Shown here one piece after another: positions 14,731 through 25,218 of a DNA stretch of 48,409 bases. The first letter of the stretch is position 1; every line of letters starts with the position of its first letter. The notes under the pieces are model-generated. The model ran no database searches, was not told where the DNA came from, and saw only the letters and a list, made by a program, of their open reading frames with translations. A program made the translations under genes and the position numbers. Source of the DNA: Hydrogenophilales bacterium (GTDB lineage Bacteria; Pseudomonadota; Gammaproteobacteria; Burkholderiales; Thiobacillaceae); the NCBI GenBank assembly GCA_024636775.1, contig JAGXGP010000008.1:1-48409 (forward strand). Reading direction: 5' to 3'.

Positions 14731-17700
14731 ATGAACCGCAACCGTTATCGGCTGATTTTCAGCCCGGCTTTAGGCATGATGGTGCCGGTGGCGGAGACTG
14801 CGCGCAGCCGAGGCAAAATCGGCCCATGCAAGGCCGCGAGCGGGTCGGCGCTGGCGCTGGCGGGTGTGTTGCTGGCGGGGCCGGTTCAGGCAGAGTTGCC
14901 GGTAGAGAGCGCAAATTTTGCCGCACCCGGCACAACGGCGAGTTATCAGGTCAACGGTGCACAGGCTTATATGAGCCAAGTGGGCAACAAGGCTGTTGTT
15001 AACTTCCAGAGCTTTAACGTGAGTGCTGGGCATGACGTGCAGTTTCGTCAGGTGGATAGCTTGGCCACGCAGAATCTGGTGCAGGGTGCGAATTTCGCTT
15101 CGCTCGTTCGCATCCACGACATCAACCCCAGCATCATTGCGGGCAGTATTTCGCAGGCGGCGGGGCAGCAAGCCAATGTGACGATGGTCAACAGCAACGG
15201 CATCGCTTTCATGGGTGGGTCGCAGGTGAACCTGAATAGTTTCACTGCTTCAACGCTCGATATGAAGGACAGTTTTTTGGATAATTTCTTGCCCGGGAAC
15301 TCTGCTGCGCCGCAGTTCGAAGGTGCGATTGATGGCGGCGCGGCGCGCGGCTTCATCAAGGTGTTCGAAGGCGCACAGATCACAGCGGGTCAGCGCGGAC
15401 GCGTCATGCTGATCGCACCTACGGTGGTCAACAAGGGTACGGTGAAAGCACCCGATGGGCAGATTATTACAGCCGCGGCGAGTAAGGTTTATCTGCGCTC
15501 GGCAGGCGGCGAAATAGCCGGGCTGCTGGTTGAGGTAGATAGTCCCGAAGGGCTGTCTACCTACGATGCCGTCAACCCCGATATCAAGGCGGGCGAATTG
15601 GACGGTCAAACAGTCGCGTTGGCCGACCCTGAGCACGACAAGCTGGGAAACGTTACCAACCTGGGTGAACTGACCACGCCGCGCGGCAATGTCACCATGA
15701 TTGGGTTTGCAGTGAACCAGAATGGAATCGCGCGCGCGACCACGTCGGTGGTGTCAGGCGGATCGGTGTATCTGCTGGCAAAGGACACGGCGAAGGATGT
15801 CTCCACACAAACGCCAAGCGCGTTGCGCGCTGGCCGTGTCACCCTCGGCCAAAACAGCTTGACCGAAATCCTGCCCGAAGTGGACGACAGGACCACAACC
15901 CAGGATGGTACAGGCGGTATCGCGCTCGACAGACCGTCGACAGTCAAGATTTTGGGCCAGGACATTCGGATGGCCGGATCAAGTTATGAACAGGACGGCA
16001 AGGAGAAGCCGGGCGCCAAGGGCGCACGCATTGTTGCGCCTGCTGGAATTGTCAGCCTGACCGCGCTGGATAATCCGAGTAAAGAAACCAACTCATCAAC
16101 TTCCATTTTTGGCGGCGCAACACCGGTATCCAGCAAAGCACGGGTGCATATCGCGAGCGGCGCAAAAATCGACGTTGCGGGATTGAACGATGTTGAAGTG
16201 GAGGCGGGTCGCAGCACGGTGGAAATCGACCTGCGCGGCAACGAGTTGAAAGATTCGCCGATCAATCGGCTGGGTGCATTGACTGGCGAAAAGGTCTTTA
16301 TCGACGTCAATCGTGCGTTGGAAAATTCGGATTCAGGCAAAACGACGCTGGTTGCGCGCGATGTGTTAATAGACCTGAAGGCGCAACAGCAGCGTAATGT
16401 GGCTGAGCGTTCGACGCAGGGCGGCGCGGTCGAGGTGTACTCGCAGGGTGCGGCCATCATTGAATCCGGCGCGGTCATCGACTTGTCGGGCGGTAGTTTG
16501 AAATTCACTCCTGGCTCGGTGAAAACCACCTTGCTTACCTCGAACGGAAAACTGATCGATGTGGCCGATGCCAATGCGGAAACACATTACGACGGTATAG
16601 CCACGCGTTACGTTAAAAAATACCCGAAGTGGAACCGCGAGGAAATCATCGACCTCGGCCAGAGTTTCCGTTATGACGCCGGCTACGGTGAAGGCAAAGA
16701 CGCCGGGTCGCTCGCTGTATTCGGTATTGGCGGCGTGTACGCCGATCCGGCAATCGCGGGACGCACACTCACTGGAGAACGCCAGCGCGAGGCAGGCATC
16801 CAGCCAGCAGGGGCGCGTTTTACAGTGGGTTACGATGATACGCCCGGCCCTGACGACAAAAATGCAGTCGCAATCGGTGGGGTTACCGTACAGGATTACA
16901 AACTCAACCAGGCGGTTGAGCTGACGGCGAACCGTGCCGCATTGTCGGGATTCAAACCGGGTGATGTCTTGCCTGCAGTCCTGCAACTCGACAGTGCTTT
17001 GTTGGGTAAGGACAAAGTCGCCCAACTCACTGTTTACAGTAATCAGGCTGTAACAGTGCGTGATGCGCTGCGTGGGCCACAGGGCGGTGCGGTCACACTG
17101 GCCGGTAGCCGTATGACGGTTAACGCGGATATCGATGTGGCTTCTGGCGTAATCGATTTGAGTGCGGTTAATACCATCGGGCAGTTGCCCGATGCTTTGC
17201 CTGCGCCGAAGTTGACTATTGCCGATGGCGTGTCTCTGACAACACGCGGAACCTGGAGCAACGACTTGCCCGGATCGGGCGCGCGCACCGCGGATGCGCC
17301 ACGCATTGATGGCGGCACGATCAAGCTCGCCGCCAAATCACTGGCCGATGGGGCGAACAACTTTATCGCGCAAGGTGAACTGACATTAGGTCAGGGCGTG
17401 ACCCTCGATGCGGATGGTGGGGGTTGGCTCAAAGCCAATGGCAAGGTGAAGGCAGGCGACGGCGGCGAGGTTGCGTTGAGCGGGTATGCCGTGCGTGGAC
17501 TCGAACGTGCCAATGTGCATGCGTATGGATTGGGCAAGGGGGGCAAGCTCAAACTTGGTAGCAATCGTATCCAGATCGGCGGCACAGTAGACGCCACCCC
17601 AGGCACGCTCAATCTCAACACGGATTGGTTCGAGCGCGGCGGATTTGCCGACTACGCATTGACCGCGCTGACCCGGCTCGAAGTGGCCAAAGATACCGAG

Positions 17701-20700
17701 ATCAAACCCGTGTTGATCAGTCGTGAGTTGCGACCTGGCTTTACACTGCGCGCCAGCGGTAGCCGCGTGGCAGACTTCGGCGACCTTGTCGTGCGCGATG
17801 CACGGGTGCGACAGGGGGTCGATCTCTTGCTGGCGGCCGCAGACAGCAAAGCCGAGACCGGCAAGGTGTTGATTGGCCAGGGTGCACGAATCGAGCTTGA
17901 TCCCAAGGCTCAGGCGAGCTTGAATGCTTTCGACCTGATTGATATTGAAGGTACGATCCGTACCCCAGGCGGCACTATTCTGGCTCGCACCAGCAATGCG
18001 TCCAGCACGATCTGGCTGGGACGCGACGCAGTACTGGATACGGCAGGGGTAGCCCAGACCTATGTCGATCATCGCGGATTGACCCAAGGTGAGGTGTTGG
18101 CAGGTGGCACTGTCGATCTTGCTGCGCCCGCCATCGTCAGCGAAGTCGGTTCGCGTGTTGACGTATCGGGTGCCGCACCCGTGCGGCTCGATCTGCCTAA
18201 TGAAAACGGTGGGCTCGGACGCACGATCGGCAGTGATGCGGGCACGGTGAAACTGTTTGCCGGCTCCAGCGCGCTGCTGGACGGTAATTTTGCCGCGCAC
18301 GCGGGCGGGTCAACGCAGCGCGGCGGTGACTTCGACATGGTATTGGGCCAATTTGTCGATCCGGGTCCGAATATATCGCTTACGCCATTGACGTTAAGCC
18401 TGGCGCAATCCGTGGTACCGCAGGCAGATGATTTGCAGCCGGGTGATGTCGTGACCAGTCGTGACACACGGATTGCCGCTGATCGTCTTGAGGTTGCCGG
18501 GTTCGATCGACTGCGTTTCGCCAGCAAGGATGCGATCCAGTTGGAAGACGGTCTTGCACTGGGTGCCGGTCGGTCACTTCCGCTACGTGAACTTGCGCTG
18601 GATGCCGCCAGCATTCGCACTGCGGGTGGCAATGCCGCGTTGTCCGCTGAAACAGTGAGGCTGGGTAACTACGACCCGATCCGCCGCGCAGCAAGCAGCG
18701 CGTCGACCGATACCGGTGTTCTCGCAGTCAATGCGCGCCAGCTTGAACTGGCAGGTAAATTTAAATTGGAGGGCATGGCGCGCGCGGAACTCAACGCTGT
18801 TGAAACGATCAGACTGGCGGGCGTGACAACGGGCACCACGCGTCCAACCGGAGAACTCCAGACCACCGCCGATCTGGTTTTCCACGGCGCAGTTGTGGCA
18901 CCAACGACGTATACCCAGTACCGCATTCTCGCACCGCAACATAGCGTCGCCTTCAGTCGGACTACCGATACGCCCACGCAGCCTTTGTCCGCGCTGGGTA
19001 GTTTGACAGTCGAGGCTCGTGACATCGTTCAGGACGGCAATCTGTGGGCACCGTTTGGCCAAATGGATTTCAAGGCAAGCGAATCGCTGGTCTTTAAAAA
19101 CGGCAGCCTGACTTCTGTAGCCGCTACACCAGGCAGTATCACGCCGTTCGGTAAAGTTCAGAATGGTCGGACCTGGCTGGTGGATCTGGATGCTGCCAAG
19201 GTGCCGGACGGTCAGCTTGAACAGTCCGAACTCGCCGAAAAATCAATTCGTACCGCAGCCAAAACCATCGATATGCAAGCGGGCGCCAAGCTCGACCTTG
19301 CAGGCGGTGGTGATCTGCAAGCATACGAGTTTACCGTTGGGCCGGGCGGTTCACGTGACATTCTCGCTGACAAAAACACCTATGCCATTTTGCCTGCTTA
19401 TACGGGTGGCATCGCGCCAGGCGACGCGCAGGAAGAACGTAGCTTCGACCGTAAGTTGGGTGAGGCGGTCTATCTTTCAGGCGTGCCAGGTTTGAAAGAC
19501 GGTGTCTACACGCTGCTGCCAGCGCATTACGCATTGTTGCCGGGTGCGTACGCGGTCAAGCTCAATACGGGCGTCAAGGATCTGTTGCCGGGGCAGGCTT
19601 ATAGTCGACAGGATGGCGTGCGTATCGCAGCGGGTTATATCACCGACACTCGGGTCAATGCACCGCAAGACGCGCGCTGGAGCGGCATTGAAGTGTTGAC
19701 GCATGATCAGGTACGCGCGCGCTCTGAGTTTATGCTGACCCGGGCCTCGGACTTCTTCGCTGAGAGCCGCAACCGGCCGCAAGATGGGGGCCTGCTGTCG
19801 ATCGCCACCACTGGATCGGGCAGCGACAGCCTCAAGCTCGATGCGATTTACAAGCTGGCCGCCGGAACTGGCGGGCGCGGCGCGGCGGTGGACGTCAGTG
19901 CCCTGAAGCTGGCAATCGTTAACGGCAATCCTTCTGGCATCGACCCGGCTGCAACACCGCTTGATGTGGACAAGCTCAATGCGTTGGGCGCGGACAGCTT
20001 GTTGCTCGGCGGCACGCGCAGCACCAGCGGCGACACCACCACGCTGACTGTCGGCGCGGATACTGTCACGCTTGCCAACGACGCCAGTCATGCTCTGGAA
20101 GCCGGCGAAATTTTGCTGGTGGCGGCCGATACGCTCACACTTAAATCCGGAAGTGTCATCAATGCCCAAGGTGAGGAGGGCGACGCCGGGCACTATGAAA
20201 CGGCGGGCGGCGGTGCACTGGTGCGCGCAGCAGCGACGACCGCTACGTTTGCGCGCACCGGTAATCCGGATCGTACGCAAGGCACGTTGGTCGGCGAGGC
20301 GGGCAGTAAAATCATCGCCGCCGACTCAATTACGCTCGACGCTACCAAGGAAAATGCTTACAAGGGCACCGCCATCTACAACAAAAATGGCGTGATGGTC
20401 GTGGGCAATCTGGCCGTGGGGGCGTCGCGTGTGAATCTTGGCGCGGCGCCCGTTACCGCCGAGGGGATTAGCTACAGTCAGGCCGAACTGAATGAACTTG
20501 ACCTGAAGGAGCTGACGCTTACCAGTTATTCGACGTTCGATCTGTACGGCGATGTGCATGTAGGCCAGCTTGATGCCAACGGCAAGCCGGTTTTGCAAAA
20601 CCTGACGTTGCAAGGCGCGGGGCTGGCCGGGATAGACAACGTTGGCCAGACCGCGCGGATCAACGCCAAAAACTTTACGCTCACTAACCCAAACAACGCC

Positions 20701-23700
20701 GCAACGTTTACGGCAGGCGGCGCATTGGGCAGTGGGAATCTGGCGGTGACCACCGATACGCTGAGGCTGGGCGAAGGCAACAAGAAAATTCAGGGTTATG
20801 GCGGAGTGACGGTCACGGCCAGCGAGTTGATTGGTGCAGGCACGGGCACGCTTGATGTGGATGCGCCGGTGACGCTTAACCTAGCACGCATCAGCGGCGA
20901 GCGTGGCGCAAATCAGGAACTGAATGCCAACGGCGCATTGGTGGTGGCTAATCGCCTCGCTGACCACGCGCTAGCGCCGGTTACCGCGCTGGGTGCGAAG
21001 TGGGCGTTGTCGGGGACGCGCGTTGATTTCAATTCGCGTGCCGAACTGCCGTCAGGAAGTTTCAAACTCAGCGCCCGGAGTGGCGATGTGAAACTCGGCT
21101 CTGAAGCCAAAGTGGATGTCGCCGGGCGCGCTGTGCAATTCTTCGATGTGAGCAAACCCAGTTGGGGCGGTACGGCGGAATTCGTTAGTGACGTGGGCAA
21201 TGTGGAATTTGTCGCCGGGTCGAATGTGGATGTGTCCGCAGCGGCAGGCGGTGACGCGGGCACGTTGATCGTGCGCGCGCAAAACGGCGAAGTCAGTATT
21301 GCCGACAGAACGGTAAAAGGCGACGTGGCGGCGGATGCTGACGGCCGGCGCGGCGAAGGCGCGCGCGTGGTCCTCGACACCGGCACGCTCGCCAGTTTCT
21401 CCGCCCTCAATACGGCGCTCAATAGTGGCGGCTTTGACGGCGAACGCGACTTGCGCGTGCGGACTGGCGACGTGGCTATCGCAGCCAGTGACACGGTGGA
21501 GGCGCTCAACATCAGGATCGCCGCGGACGGTGGCACACTTGATGTAGCGGGCACACTCGATGCCTCCGGTAAGGATGCGGGACGGATTGAACTGTTTGCA
21601 AAAGACGACGTAAACGTACTCGCCACGGCCACACTTAAAGCCGTCTCCAGTGACGCAAACGAAGACGGCGGCGACATCGAGATCGGCAGCCGCAGCCGCG
21701 ATGGCTTTATCAACCTGCTTGCAAGTAATCCTGGCAAAGGCTTCAATGTGGCTGGCGGCGCGGGCGGACAGGGCGGCACGGTGTTGCTGCGCGCGCAACG
21801 CACCGCGAGCGATGTGTATATCGGCGCGCTCGATAGCCGCATCACTGGGGCGCGCTCGGTGGCGGTCGAGGCCTTGAAGGTATACGGCAACAATATCAAC
21901 ACGATCAACACGCTCACTGCGACAGGGGGTAGCGGTACGACTTTGAGTCTGGCAACGATCAATGCTGACAATACCGCCTATGCGGTGAATCACGCGGCAA
22001 TCAAAACGCGTTTGGGCAAGACGGCCGATGCCGGCTTCCATATTCTTAGCGGTGTGGAAGTGCGTGCGGCCGGCGATCTCACGCTCAGCAACGACTGGAA
22101 CCTGGCAACCAGCCGGGCGGGCGGTGAAGCCGGCATGCTGACTTTGCGTGCGGCAGGAAGTCTTAAACTTAACAACAATCTATCGGATGGTTTCAGTCAT
22201 GCCATACCTTGCACGACGGCAGCCTGCTCGGCTACCACGCCTTCGCCTGCAATTTTGCAAGCGGGCGAATCGTGGTCGTACCGATTAATCGCGGGCGCCG
22301 ATGAAGCGGCCGCTAATCCGCTGGCAGTAAAGGCGGGCAGCCATGACGTGACGCTTGCGGCTGGCAAGCTGATCCGTACAGGCACCGGCGATATTCGTAT
22401 CGCATCTGGCCGCGACATCGTGCTGGCAGATAAGCAGTCTGCTATTTACACCGCCGGTCGGGTGGCCGATGCGCTCACTGGTTTCGTCACACCCAATGCG
22501 GTACTGAAACCTGTCTTTTCGCAAGACGGCGGCGATGTCAGCCTCGCCGCGCTGGGCGATATCAGCGGCAAGCCTTCGGCACAACTCTATTCGCAATGGC
22601 TGTATCGCCAGGGTGCGATCAATCCGGCAACCGGGGATTACACCCAGCAACCTGCCTGGTGGGTACGTTTCGATCAGTTCCAGCAGGGGGTCGGCGCACT
22701 CGGTGGCGGCGATGTCACCCTCACCGCGGGCGGCAAAGTAATAGATGTGTCGGCGAGCGCACCGACACAGGGGCGCACCGTCGGTACTGCGCCGGCCAAT
22801 AGCCAGCTTGTGACCACAGGCGGTGGTGATGTGACAATCAAGTCGGGGAGCGATATTCTGGGTGGGTCTTACTATGCAGGCCGAGGTGATTTGGCGCTCC
22901 AGTCCGGCGGCCGAATTGGCGTCAGCGATCAGAAAATAGACTCCAATACTGATCCGATATCGACAATACTCGCGCTGGGTGATGCACAGGCGCGCGTGCG
23001 GGCATCCACTGATGCAACGATCAGTAATGTTCTTACGCCGCATTTACTTAACCCCAGCGCGGGCAATCTGAAAACCCAGTTCCCATTTCTGACAACACCC
23101 ATCATCAGCTTTTATTCGACCTATGGAGAGGATAGCGGTGTCGACCTGCAAAGCCTGTCCGGGAAGGTGGGTTTGACCCACGACAGTCTGCTCGTCACCA
23201 AGAGTCAATTTGTCAATCAGTCTCCTTCCCAGCCGAACGCCTGGCAATTCCTGCCCCCCAGCCTGCAGGCAACCAGTTATCAGGGCGCGATAGAAATCGG
23301 GGGCGGCTTTGCTGACCTGATACTGGCACCCGGTGCCCAGAGCAATCTCACGTTGTTGGCAGCCGATTCGATTACGCTTAAACACAGCCTGAGTCTGAGT
23401 GATATTGACGCGGGCCTGATTCCGAACGCAGTTCGACCTGCCAATATCGCTTCAAATCTTGCGAGTGCAAAAATGGCGCTGGATATTTTGATCAGAGACC
23501 CGGTCTCGCCCAATAGCCTGCGCCCATCCACCCCAACACATCTGGGCGATCCAAAACCGGTTCGTATCTACGCGGTAGCGGGCGATGTGAAAGGCGTTAA
23601 CACATCCAGCAATACGACTTCCACCATTCTCGATGTGTCGAAACGGGCTGTATTGAAGGCGGGACGGGATGTGAGCGATTTCGCTGTGTATATCCAGCAT

Positions 23701-25014
23701 ACCGATACGGCGGATGTCAGTAGCGTGGAAGCTGGACGCGATATTGTGTTCAGCTCAACAAATGACCGGCGTGAACACGAGCAGATACGGATCGGCGGCC
23801 CGGGCCGACTCGAAGTCACCGCAGGCCGCAACATTGATCTCGGCACGTCCGGCGGCATCGTCAGCCGAGGCAATGCGGATAATCCTAACCTTCCTCGCGC
23901 AGGTGCAGATTTGCATCTGGCCGCAGGAGTCGGGGCGAAGGGAGTCGATTATCTGGGCGCAGTGGATCGGCTGGTCGCCATGCTGGAGGCCACAGCACCG
24001 GATGACGCTGCGTTGTGGCAGGCGCGCTGGCTGACCGGTGACGATACGTTGGCCAACGCGGATGCCCTGGCAGCGGTGAAAGTGGTGGATACGCAGGACG
24101 CCGATACTCAGCGCGAACGTGTGCGTGCCCTGTTGTTCTCGGCATTGCGCACCACCGGCCGCGATTCCAATAATGCCGCCAGCCCGTACGCAGGCGATTT
24201 CGCGCGCGGCTACGCTGCGCTGGAAACGATCTTCCCCGGCATTAGCGAGAAAACGGAAACAGGCGATTTTAAAAATTATGCTGGTGAGATAAATCTATTT
24301 GCCAGCCGGGTCAAAACCGAACGCGGCGGCGATATCGAATTCTTTGCCCCCGGCGGCGACGTGATCGTTGGCCTGCCCAACACGCCAGCAGCGCTGGTGA
24401 ATGTGGGCAGCAACGTGCTTGGCATGGTGGCGGTTGAAAAGGGTGATATCAAAGGCGCCAGTCGTGGCGATATACGGGTCAACCAGTCGCGGATTCTGAC
24501 GGTCGGAGGGGGCGATGTGCTGTTGTGGTCCAGCGAAGGCGATATCGATGCTGGAAAAGGCAAGAAAACGGCTTCGGCGGTGCCACCTCCGGTAATCAGT
24601 ATTGACGGCGAAGGCAACGTCACCGTGGAACTGCAAGGTGCAGTGACCGGCAGCGGTATTGGCGCACTTGAAAGCCCCGGTGTGATAGCGGGCAACGTCG
24701 ACCTTATCGCCCCCAAGGGCATCGTCAACGCGGGTGATGCAGGCATCCGCGCGGGCAACCTGAACATCGCGGCGCAGGTGGTGCTGGGGGCGGACAACAT
24801 TTCCGTTTCGGGCAGTTCTAGCGGTACGCCGGTGGCGGATACCAGCGCGGTGTCGGCAGCCTCCAGCGGCGCCAGCAACGCAGGCGGTGAGGTGTCCAAT
24901 GCCACCGCCGCGCTGTCGCAAAACCTGGCCGATGCCGCGCGCGCGGCCGAAGAACTGAAGCAGGCCTTCAAGCCGACCTTCATCACGGCCGAAGTGATAG
25001 GGCACGGAGAATGA
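14731..25014 (+). CDS. Giant filamentous-haemagglutinin-like TpsA exoprotein (3427 residues)
   Basis: The protein starts with an extended signal peptide region (MNRNRYRLIFSPALGMM...VAETARS) and a hydrophobic core, with likely cleavage after residue 54 (GPVQA). A haemagglutination-activity (TPS) domain follows at about 60-320, including the MVNSNGIAFMGG motif (an NPNG-like signature) needed for recognition by TpsB. The rest is a very long right-handed beta-helix of degenerate repeats with many GGDV- and GGxI-type turns. A C-terminal region (about 3100-3380) recalls the DUF3739 domain of filamentous-haemagglutinin-family proteins. Only two cysteines are visible in the mature chain, C2494 and C2499. 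AGGAGA precedes the ATG. The expected role is a secreted or surface-tethered adhesin of about 340 kDa. Confidence 0.92.
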   Translation: MNRNRYRLIFSPALGMMVPVAETARSRGKIGPCKAASGSALALAGVLLAGPVQAELPVESANFAAPGTTASYQVNGAQAYMSQVGNKAVVNFQSFNVSAGHDVQFRQVDSLATQNLVQGANFASLVRIHDINPSIIAGSISQAAGQQANVTMVNSNGIAFMGGSQVNLNSFTASTLDMKDSFLDNFLPGNSAAPQFEGAIDGGAARGFIKVFEGAQITAGQRGRVMLIAPTVVNKGTVKAPDGQIITAAASKVYLRSAGGEIAGLLVEVDSPEGLSTYDAVNPDIKAGELDGQTVALADPEHDKLGNVTNLGELTTPRGNVTMIGFAVNQNGIARATTSVVSGGSVYLLAKDTAKDVSTQTPSALRAGRVTLGQNSLTEILPEVDDRTTTQDGTGGIALDRPSTVKILGQDIRMAGSSYEQDGKEKPGAKGARIVAPAGIVSLTALDNPSKETNSSTSIFGGATPVSSKARVHIASGAKIDVAGLNDVEVEAGRSTVEIDLRGNELKDSPINRLGALTGEKVFIDVNRALENSDSGKTTLVARDVLIDLKAQQQRNVAERSTQGGAVEVYSQGAAIIESGAVIDLSGGSLKFTPGSVKTTLLTSNGKLIDVADANAETHYDGIATRYVKKYPKWNREEIIDLGQSFRYDAGYGEGKDAGSLAVFGIGGVYADPAIAGRTLTGERQREAGIQPAGARFTVGYDDTPGPDDKNAVAIGGVTVQDYKLNQAVELTANRAALSGFKPGDVLPAVLQLDSALLGKDKVAQLTVYSNQAVTVRDALRGPQGGAVTLAGSRMTVNADIDVASGVIDLSAVNTIGQLPDALPAPKLTIADGVSLTTRGTWSNDLPGSGARTADAPRIDGGTIKLAAKSLADGANNFIAQGELTLGQGVTLDADGGGWLKANGKVKAGDGGEVALSGYAVRGLERANVHAYGLGKGGKLKLGSNRIQIGGTVDATPGTLNLNTDWFERGGFADYALTALTRLEVAKDTEIKPVLISRELRPGFTLRASGSRVADFGDLVVRDARVRQGVDLLLAAADSKAETGKVLIGQGARIELDPKAQASLNAFDLIDIEGTIRTPGGTILARTSNASSTIWLGRDAVLDTAGVAQTYVDHRGLTQGEVLAGGTVDLAAPAIVSEVGSRVDVSGAAPVRLDLPNENGGLGRTIGSDAGTVKLFAGSSALLDGNFAAHAGGSTQRGGDFDMVLGQFVDPGPNISLTPLTLSLAQSVVPQADDLQPGDVVTSRDTRIAADRLEVAGFDRLRFASKDAIQLEDGLALGAGRSLPLRELALDAASIRTAGGNAALSAETVRLGNYDPIRRAASSASTDTGVLAVNARQLELAGKFKLEGMARAELNAVETIRLAGVTTGTTRPTGELQTTADLVFHGAVVAPTTYTQYRILAPQHSVAFSRTTDTPTQPLSALGSLTVEARDIVQDGNLWAPFGQMDFKASESLVFKNGSLTSVAATPGSITPFGKVQNGRTWLVDLDAAKVPDGQLEQSELAEKSIRTAAKTIDMQAGAKLDLAGGGDLQAYEFTVGPGGSRDILADKNTYAILPAYTGGIAPGDAQEERSFDRKLGEAVYLSGVPGLKDGVYTLLPAHYALLPGAYAVKLNTGVKDLLPGQAYSRQDGVRIAAGYITDTRVNAPQDARWSGIEVLTHDQVRARSEFMLTRASDFFAESRNRPQDGGLLSIATTGSGSDSLKLDAIYKLAAGTGGRGAAVDVSALKLAIVNGNPSGIDPAATPLDVDKLNALGADSLLLGGTRSTSGDTTTLTVGADTVTLANDASHALEAGEILLVAADTLTLKSGSVINAQGEEGDAGHYETAGGGALVRAAATTATFARTGNPDRTQGTLVGEAGSKIIAADSITLDATKENAYKGTAIYNKNGVMVVGNLAVGASRVNLGAAPVTAEGISYSQAELNELDLKELTLTSYSTFDLYGDVHVGQLDANGKPVLQNLTLQGAGLAGIDNVGQTARINAKNFTLTNPNNAATFTAGGALGSGNLAVTTDTLRLGEGNKKIQGYGGVTVTASELIGAGTGTLDVDAPVTLNLARISGERGANQELNANGALVVANRLADHALAPVTALGAKWALSGTRVDFNSRAELPSGSFKLSARSGDVKLGSEAKVDVAGRAVQFFDVSKPSWGGTAEFVSDVGNVEFVAGSNVDVSAAAGGDAGTLIVRAQNGEVSIADRTVKGDVAADADGRRGEGARVVLDTGTLASFSALNTALNSGGFDGERDLRVRTGDVAIAASDTVEALNIRIAADGGTLDVAGTLDASGKDAGRIELFAKDDVNVLATATLKAVSSDANEDGGDIEIGSRSRDGFINLLASNPGKGFNVAGGAGGQGGTVLLRAQRTASDVYIGALDSRITGARSVAVEALKVYGNNINTINTLTATGGSGTTLSLATINADNTAYAVNHAAIKTRLGKTADAGFHILSGVEVRAAGDLTLSNDWNLATSRAGGEAGMLTLRAAGSLKLNNNLSDGFSHAIPCTTAACSATTPSPAILQAGESWSYRLIAGADEAAANPLAVKAGSHDVTLAAGKLIRTGTGDIRIASGRDIVLADKQSAIYTAGRVADALTGFVTPNAVLKPVFSQDGGDVSLAALGDISGKPSAQLYSQWLYRQGAINPATGDYTQQPAWWVRFDQFQQGVGALGGGDVTLTAGGKVIDVSASAPTQGRTVGTAPANSQLVTTGGGDVTIKSGSDILGGSYYAGRGDLALQSGGRIGVSDQKIDSNTDPISTILALGDAQARVRASTDATISNVLTPHLLNPSAGNLKTQFPFLTTPIISFYSTYGEDSGVDLQSLSGKVGLTHDSLLVTKSQFVNQSPSQPNAWQFLPPSLQATSYQGAIEIGGGFADLILAPGAQSNLTLLAADSITLKHSLSLSDIDAGLIPNAVRPANIASNLASAKMALDILIRDPVSPNSLRPSTPTHLGDPKPVRIYAVAGDVKGVNTSSNTTSTILDVSKRAVLKAGRDVSDFAVYIQHTDTADVSSVEAGRDIVFSSTNDRREHEQIRIGGPGRLEVTAGRNIDLGTSGGIVSRGNADNPNLPRAGADLHLAAGVGAKGVDYLGAVDRLVAMLEATAPDDAALWQARWLTGDDTLANADALAAVKVVDTQDADTQRERVRALLFSALRTTGRDSNNAASPYAGDFARGYAALETIFPGISEKTETGDFKNYAGEINLFASRVKTERGGDIEFFAPGGDVIVGLPNTPAALVNVGSNVLGMVAVEKGDIKGASRGDIRVNQSRILTVGGGDVLLWSSEGDIDAGKGKKTASAVPPPVISIDGEGNVTVELQGAVTGSGIGALESPGVIAGNVDLIAPKGIVNAGDAGIRAGNLNIAAQVVLGADNISVSGSSSGTPVADTSAVSAASSGASNAGGEVSNATAALSQNLADAARAAEELKQAFKPTFITAEVIGHGE

Positions 25015-25218
25015 ATCAGGGTAATCCGGTAAGGATAAGCAGCCATGGATAGGTATAAGCGTAATACTTGCTTGAAATAGAACCCGTGGCCGAGTCGGCA
25101 GGTACGTTCGGCTCATTTCCAGCATTGTTTCGGAGCGGGTTTTTGTAACGTTGTTTCTCCAAAATCGCAATCGCACTGTGCGAATTAGTCGCATTTTCTG
25201 TTGCCATTGGAGAAACAC

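Noticed and set aside
20913-22041. Two long minus-strand frames (352 and 329 codons) within the TpsA gene
   Set aside because: They are mirror frames of a GC-rich repetitive gene, with low-complexity Ser/Ala/Pro or Arg/His composition and no start signals.
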